From positions 310,001 to 374,000 of the forward strand of contig CAVYVA010000001.1 in NCBI GenBank assembly GCA_963771835.1: a stretch of 64,000 nt of DNA, written 5' to 3'. The position numbers were made by a program, and so were the translations under genes. The notes under the pieces are model-generated. The model had not been told where the DNA came from. It ran no database searches and worked only from the letters and a program-made list of their open reading frames with translations. This document shows, piece after piece, positions 59,920 through 64,000 of the stretch. This DNA comes from CAVQCJ01 sp963771835 (GTDB lineage: Bacteria > Actinomycetota > Actinomycetes > Prado026). The first letter of the stretch is position 1. Every line of letters starts with the position of its first letter.

Positions 59920-61507
59920 CGTGGGACGGGCTCCTCTCGCGTCGCCGGCGGACGATCGCCACGGCGACGGCGCCTATCCCGAGGGTACCCAGGATCAGCT
60001 CCGGCCAGGCACCCAGCCGGGTGGCCGGGGTGGTTCCCGTGCGCACCGTCACCGGGCCGTCGTAGATCCAGCGCTCGAACTCGTGCGAGCCGGCCACCAC
60101 GTGCCCGTCGGCCGCGATCACGGCGCTGAGCCCGCTCGTCGCCGCGACCAGGACCGTACGGCCGGTCTGGACGGCCCGCAGCCGGGAGATCGCGAGCTGC
60201 TGGTCGGGCTGGCCGGTGCGTCCGTACGTCGCGTTGTTGGTCTGAACCACGAGGAGGCCCGGCTCGCCGGCCGCGACGTCCTGCACCACCGGGTCGTACG
60301 CCACCTCGAAGCAGATCACGTCGCCGACCCGGACCGGCCCGAGCTGTAGCAGCCCGGGCTTGTCCCCGGCGGCGAAGTCGCGCGGGATGCGGTCCAGCCT
60401 GGTCACGAACCGGGTCAGCAGCGCCCGGAACGGCACGTACTCGCCGAACGGCACCGGGTGCCGCTTGGCGTACGTCTCGCCGGGGCCGGCGGTGCTGGTG
60501 CCGGTGGGCCCCCAGACGATCCCGAGGTTGAGGACGGTCGTCGGGTCGGCCGGGTTGGTGACCACGGCACCGACCAGGGTCGGCGCGGCGATGGCGTCGA
60601 CGGCGCCCTGGATGGCGGCGGCGGCACCCGCGTCTGCGTACGGGTCGATGTCGGTGGAGTTCTCCGGCCAGACGACCAGCTCGGGCTGCGGCCGGGCACC
60701 CGCGGCGACCTGCCCGGCGAGCTCGCGGGTGGCGTCGACGTGGTTGTCGAGCACGGCGGCCCGCTGGCCGAAGGCGTCCAGCCCGGTCTGCGGCACGTTG
60801 CCCTGGACCACGGCGGCGTCCACGGGGTGACCGTCGGTCGGCAGCGGGACCAGCAGGGCCGCCAGCGCCACGACGAGGGACGCGGCCACGAGGGCCCCGG
60901 CACCCATCCGGTTGTCGCGCCTGGCGACCGCGGCGGCGACCAGCGCGCCGGACAGCGCGACGGCGAACGTCAGCAACGGCATCCCGCCGAGCGCGGCGTA
61001 GCCCTTGAACGGCGCGTCGGCCTGGGCGAACGCGAGCCGTCCCCACGGGAAGCCGCCGAACGGTACGACGCCGCGCAGCCCCTCGACCGCCACCCACAGC
61101 GCGGCGACGTACACCGGCCAGCCGGGGAGGCGACGCACCAGCACCGTGCCGACCGCGAGCAGTCCGAACGACAGCGCCTCCAGCAGGGACAGCAGCACCC
61201 ACGCGTCCGGACCGATCACCAGCATCCAGCGCAGCAGCAGACCGAAGAACGTCAGCCCTGCGACGGTCCCGACCAGGGCGGCGGCGCGCAGCCGCAGCCC
61301 GAGCGGGAGGAGTGTCAGGGTGGCCACGGCCGGCACGGTCAGCCACCACAGACCGAACGGCGGGAACGCGAGGGCGAGCACCACACCGGTGACCGCCGCA
61401 CCCGCGCACCGGACCAGCAGCCCGGGTGCGCGAACGCGCGCGGGTCCGCCGGCACGGTCGGCTCCGACAGGTCCGGCGGATCCATCGGTGTCGGTGCGAC
61501 CCACCAC
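59897..61507 (-). CDS. lnt: Apolipoprotein N-acyltransferase
   Basis: 536 residues from GTG 61507 (61504 is an adjacent alternative). N-terminal membrane part with about eight helices, then the nitrilase-like domain with the Glu-Lys-Cys triad: VVWPENSTDI (Glu), KRHPVPFGEYVPF (Lys), VGDVICFEVAYD (Cys), and ISRLRAVQTGRTVL. Adds a third acyl chain to lipoproteins, of which the window encodes at least two. The open frame upstream to 61843 is not family-like. Confidence 0.93.
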   Translation of the reverse strand: MVGRTDTDGSAGPVGADRAGGPARVRAPGLLVRCAGAAVTGVVLALAFPPFGLWWLTVPAVATLTLLPLGLRLRAAALVGTVAGLTFFGLLLRWMLVIGPDAWVLLSLLEALSFGLLAVGTVLVRRLPGWPVYVAALWVAVEGLRGVVPFGGFPWGRLAFAQADAPFKGYAALGGMPLLTFAVALSGALVAAAVARRDNRMGAGALVAASLVVALAALLVPLPTDGHPVDAAVVQGNVPQTGLDAFGQRAAVLDNHVDATRELAGQVAAGARPQPELVVWPENSTDIDPYADAGAAAAIQGAVDAIAAPTLVGAVVTNPADPTTVLNLGIVWGPTGTSTAGPGETYAKRHPVPFGEYVPFRALLTRFVTRLDRIPRDFAAGDKPGLLQLGPVRVGDVICFEVAYDPVVQDVAAGEPGLLVVQTNNATYGRTGQPDQQLAISRLRAVQTGRTVLVAATSGLSAVIAADGHVVAGSHEFERWIYDGPVTVRTGTTPATRLGAWPELILGTLGIGAVAVAIVRRRRERSPSHDASSTAA

Positions 61508-61892
61508 GGAAGGGTACGTGACGAGCGGACGAGCTCCGGTCGGTCCCGAGGACGTGGAAGAGGACCCGATCCGCCCTTCGGACCGACCCGCACGCCGCGG
61601 GATGCGGTGCGCAGGCCGTTGTCTACTGGACGGACGGGTCCTCTCCGAGTCGAGCCCCGCAGGCCCGGGGCGCCTCCGTTGGCGGGTGGGGCGCGGCGTC
61701 CGGGCGGGCGGTCGACCGGGGGCGAAACTACTCCCGTCTGGCCGGTCGCTGTCAACCCGGAGCGGCAGATAGGCCTTTTGCAGCAACAACTTTCGGCGTG
61801 TCGGCCGGTGGTGGCGCTGCCCGGCTGGACCCGTGCGGAACATCCGTCACACCCGCCGCTCGGGCCCGCGTGGCGCCCGGCCGGGCCCGAGG
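61508..61892. other. 385-base intergenic region upstream of lnt
   Basis: No gene supported on either strand. It contains the lnt promoter candidate and otherwise GC-rich sequence without hairpins I would defend. Confidence 0.45.
61725..61755 (-). promoter_or_regulatory. Putative promoter of the lnt-ppm1-fxsA unit
   Basis: On the minus strand, TTGACA (61755-61750) and TAGTTT (61730-61725) are 19 bases apart; 17-18 would be ideal. The -35 is a perfect match. The transcript would carry a leader of about 210 bases before GTG 61507. Confidence 0.45.
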
Positions 61893-62303
61893 TCAGTGCG
61901 GGACGACCACGGTCCCGGTGGCCCGGGTGCAGACCAGCGGCTCGGCCAGGACCGCAGCGGCGGACGCGGTCGTGCCGGGCAGCGCACGGCACACCACTCG
62001 GGCCTCGAACGACAGCTCGCGACTGCGTCGTCCGACCCGCACGACGGTGGCGCTGGCCTCCAGCACGTCGCCGCCCTGGACCGCGGCGACGAACTGCACG
62101 TCGGAGTACGAGGCGAACAGACCCTCGTCCCCGTCGGTGCGGATCAGCAGCTCGGTGGCGACGTCGCCGAACATCGCCAGGACGTACGCACCGTCGACGA
62201 GGTTGCCGGCATAGTGCGCGTGCGAGTACGGCACGTAGCGTCGGTGCGTCACCGCCAGCCCGAGCCTCGGGTCCGCGCCGGAGGGGTCCGTGGTCTTCGT
62301 CAT
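61893..62303 (-). CDS. kal: 3-aminobutyryl-CoA ammonia-lyase-like hotdog protein
   Basis: 136 residues from ATG 62303. Hotdog fold with HAHYAGNLVDGAYVLAMFGD (helix start), GLFASYSDVQFVAAVQGGDV and LSFEARVVCRAL. Small acyl-CoA lyases of this type (Kal) end the lysine-fermentation pathway, releasing ammonia from 3-aminobutyryl-CoA to give crotonyl-CoA. The assignment is supported by kamE and kamD directly upstream in the same direction (26 bases apart). Confidence 0.78.
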   Translation of the reverse strand: MTKTTDPSGADPRLGLAVTHRRYVPYSHAHYAGNLVDGAYVLAMFGDVATELLIRTDGDEGLFASYSDVQFVAAVQGGDVLEASATVVRVGRRSRELSFEARVVCRALPGTTASAAAVLAEPLVCTRATGTVVVPH

Positions 62304-62329
62304 CGTGCTCCTCGCCGTGCTCGGGTCGG

Positions 62330-63082
62330 TCAGTTCGTGCCGGGTACGAGGGCGTGCACGAGGTAGCTGGCCACCTCGCCCGGAGTGGTGCCCTTGCCGA
62401 AGATCCGGTCGACGCCGAGCTCGGCGGCGCGGCCCTCGTCGAACCGCGGTCCGCCAACCACCAGCAGGGGCCTGCGCCCGGCCGGGTACGCCTCGTTGAA
62501 GGCCGCGGACATCTCGCGGGTGTTGTGCAGGTGAGCGTCCCGCTGGGTGACCACCTGGGAGACCAGCACGGCGTCCGCGCCGGCCGTCCTGGCCTGTTCG
62601 ACCAGCTCGGGGACGAGCACCTGGGCGCCGAGGTTCACCACCTCGATCTCGCCGTAGTACTCGAGCCCCTTCTCCCCTGCGAACCCCTTGATGTTCAGGA
62701 TCGCGTCGATACCGACGGTGTGGGCGTCGCTGCCGATGCAGGCGCCGACCACGACCAGCGGCCGGTGCAGGCCTCGCTTGACAGCGGCGTCGACCTCCTT
62801 GGCGGACAGCAGCGGGAACTCCCGCTCGACCACCTCGACCTTGGAGGTGTCGACGAGATGATGGACCGACCCGTAGACGACGAAGAACGTGAAGTCCGGG
62901 CCCATGGACTTGGCGTGCACCACCATCGCCGGGTCCATGCCCATCTTGCGGGCGAGCTGCAGCGCCGCCCCCTCGGCCCGCTTGTCGTGCGGCAGCGGCA
63001 GCGTGAACGAGAGCTGGACCATGCCGTCGCCGGTCGTGTCGCCGTAGGGGCGGACGATCCGGGGCTCGCGGGCGGCCGTCAC
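62330..63082 (-). CDS. kamE: Lysine 5,6-aminomutase beta subunit
   Basis: 250 residues from GTG 63082, overlapping kamD (GTGA). Carries the adenosylcobalamin-binding motif D-x-H-x-x-G (GSDAHTVGIDAIL), the downstream SQVVT and VVGGPRFDEG, all expected of a base-off, His-on Rossmann domain. The N-terminal TGDGMVQLSFTLPLPHDKR is typical of the family. With KamD it moves the amino group of beta-lysine or D-lysine. Confidence 0.9.
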   Translation of the reverse strand: MTAAREPRIVRPYGDTTGDGMVQLSFTLPLPHDKRAEGAALQLARKMGMDPAMVVHAKSMGPDFTFFVVYGSVHHLVDTSKVEVVEREFPLLSAKEVDAAVKRGLHRPLVVVGACIGSDAHTVGIDAILNIKGFAGEKGLEYYGEIEVVNLGAQVLVPELVEQARTAGADAVLVSQVVTQRDAHLHNTREMSAAFNEAYPAGRRPLLVVGGPRFDEGRAAELGVDRIFGKGTTPGEVASYLVHALVPGTN

Positions 63083-64000
63083 GGGGCCGCCTCGAGCAGG
63101 TCGGTGGCCGGGTTCACGTAACCGGCTGCCTGCCGGAAGACGCCGTCCAGGCCCTTGCCCGCGTCGGCCGGCCGCTTCGTCAGACCGAAGGTTCCGTCGC
63201 CGATGGCGGACAGCAGCCCGGACGGGCCCGGGTGGTCGACGATCCTTTCGAGCAGGTCGATCGCCTCCGCCAGCACCTGGTGCGCCCGCTGGACGATGAA
63301 GCCGTCGTGCCGGGGCAGGAAGTCCTCGTGCAGCCGGCCGGCCGCGTTGAACACGTAGCGGACGTTCTGCAGGGCGAGGTCCCGGTCGGACAGCCACGGC
63401 GTGACCACCGCCTCGGTCATCATCCCGACCAGCAGGATTCCCTGACCGGTCATCGCGCCGGCCAGGTTGAAGAAGCCGTCCAGGAGGTAGCCGCGGAACA
63501 CGTCACCGGTCATGTGCTTGGTCGGCGGCATCCACTTGAGCGGGGCGTCCGGGAACAGCTCGCGGGCCAGCATCGCGTGGGCCAGCTCGGTCCGGAACGA
63601 GTCGGGCAGGTCCGGGTTGACCTCGAAGGCGTGCCCCAGCCCGAGCTGCCAGTCGGCCAGGCCGGCCTCTTTGGCGAAGTACTCGTTGAGCAGCTGGCTC
63701 ACCGTCACCGTGTGCGCGGCCTCGATCGCGTCCGCCGTGGTGAGGTAGTTGTCCTCGCCGGTGTTGATCACGATCCCGGCGCGGGCGTGCACCTGCCGGG
63801 AGAACCGCTGGTCGACGAAGGTCCGCACCGGGTTGATGTCGCGGAACAGGATCCCGTACATCGAGTCGTTGAGCATCATGTCCAGCCGCTCGAGGCCGGC
63901 CAGCGACGCGATCTCCGGCATGCACAGTCCGGAGGCGTAGTTGGTCAGCCGCACGTACCGGCCCAGGTCGCCCGAGACGTCGTCCAGGGCGGCCCGCATC
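63079..64000 (-). CDS. kamD: Lysine 5,6-aminomutase alpha subunit (5' end beyond window)
   Basis: At least 306 residues; the family is about 520, so roughly the N-terminal 40 percent lies past the right edge. PLP-binding TIM-barrel segments visible: YASGLCMPEIASLAGLERLD, HTVTVSQLLNEYFAKEAGL, LKWMPPTKHMTGDVFRGYLL, VGMMTEAVVTPWLSDRDLAL. Forms the catalytic dimer with KamE. Its presence shows adenosylcobalamin-dependent lysine catabolism in this actinomycete. Confidence 0.9.
   Translation of the reverse strand, partial: MRAALDDVSGDLGRYVRLTNYASGLCMPEIASLAGLERLDMMLNDSMYGILFRDINPVRTFVDQRFSRQVHARAGIVINTGEDNYLTTADAIEAAHTVTVSQLLNEYFAKEAGLADWQLGLGHAFEVNPDLPDSFRTELAHAMLARELFPDAPLKWMPPTKHMTGDVFRGYLLDGFFNLAGAMTGQGILLVGMMTEAVVTPWLSDRDLALQNVRYVFNAAGRLHEDFLPRHDGFIVQRAHQVLAEAIDLLERIVDHPGPSGLLSAIGDGTFGLTKRPADAGKGLDGVFRQAAGYVNPATDLLEAAP

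Overview
The window is a high-GC chromosome segment from a free-living actinomycete (class Actinomycetes). Evidence: very high GC, frequent GTG starts, 4-base stop/start overlaps, RbpA, SteA, GarA (FHA), FtsR-type MerR, the small basic protein/DUF881 group and SigE-family sigma factors. Gene order follows two blocks known from Mycobacterium tuberculosis, Rv1697-Rv1713 and Rv1822-Rv1832, which are neighbours here. The exact genus cannot be read from the sequence.

Layout. (1) 1-14.8 kb, core block: SteA and SteB/MctB-like, CTP synthase, NUDIX hydrolase, alanine dehydrogenase, XerD, ParA-like ATPase, a small ribbon-helix-helix-like protein, ScpA, ScpB, RluB, chorismate mutase, prephenate dehydrogenase, CMP kinase, Der GTPase and tRNA-Pro(GGG). 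(2) 14.9-17 kb: small accessory genes (DUF4386, DinB-like). (3) 17.1-28.6 kb, second core block: CDP-alcohol phosphatidyltransferase, sugar-nucleotidyltransferase with a degenerate phosphomannomutase domain, DUF881/small basic protein/DUF881, GcvH, GarA, FtsR, DUF151, MerR, then a glycine riboswitch and gcvP. (4) 28.6-36.3 kb, accessory region: two SigE-family sigma operons, one with an NTF2-like membrane protein and its tandemly duplicated lipoprotein copy, the other with a membrane beta-propeller and a peptide-type solute-binding protein, plus decayed sequence and an integrase relic. (5) 36.4-54 kb, mixed accessory genes: patatin, cyclase fused to an alpha/beta-hydrolase-like domain, epoxide hydrolase, a type III PKS/methyltransferase/flavoprotein operon of the phenolic-lipid type, a GCS2-family ligase, a large secreted propeller-FN3 protein, an amino-acid ABC transporter and an MFS exporter. 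(6) 54.3-56.2 kb: two overlapping genes for exported proteins of unknown function. (7) 56.5-61.5 kb: GDPD, RbpA behind a near-perfect SigR/SigH-type promoter, FxsA, Ppm1, Lnt. (8) 61.9-64 kb: lysine-fermentation type genes kal, kamE, kamD (kamD runs off the window).

Functional themes are cell division and chromosome segregation (SteAB, XerD, ScpAB, FtsR), aromatic amino-acid and pyrimidine supply, glycine cleavage with its riboswitch, envelope lipoprotein and mannolipid assembly (Lnt, Ppm1), and extracytoplasmic sensing through sigma/anti-sigma modules.

Caution on the sequence: nine conserved genes are interrupted by twelve single-base frameshifts (eleven extra bases, one missing base), ten of them in the first 12.8 kb. 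These look like uncorrected sequencing errors, so coordinates of those genes span the shifts.
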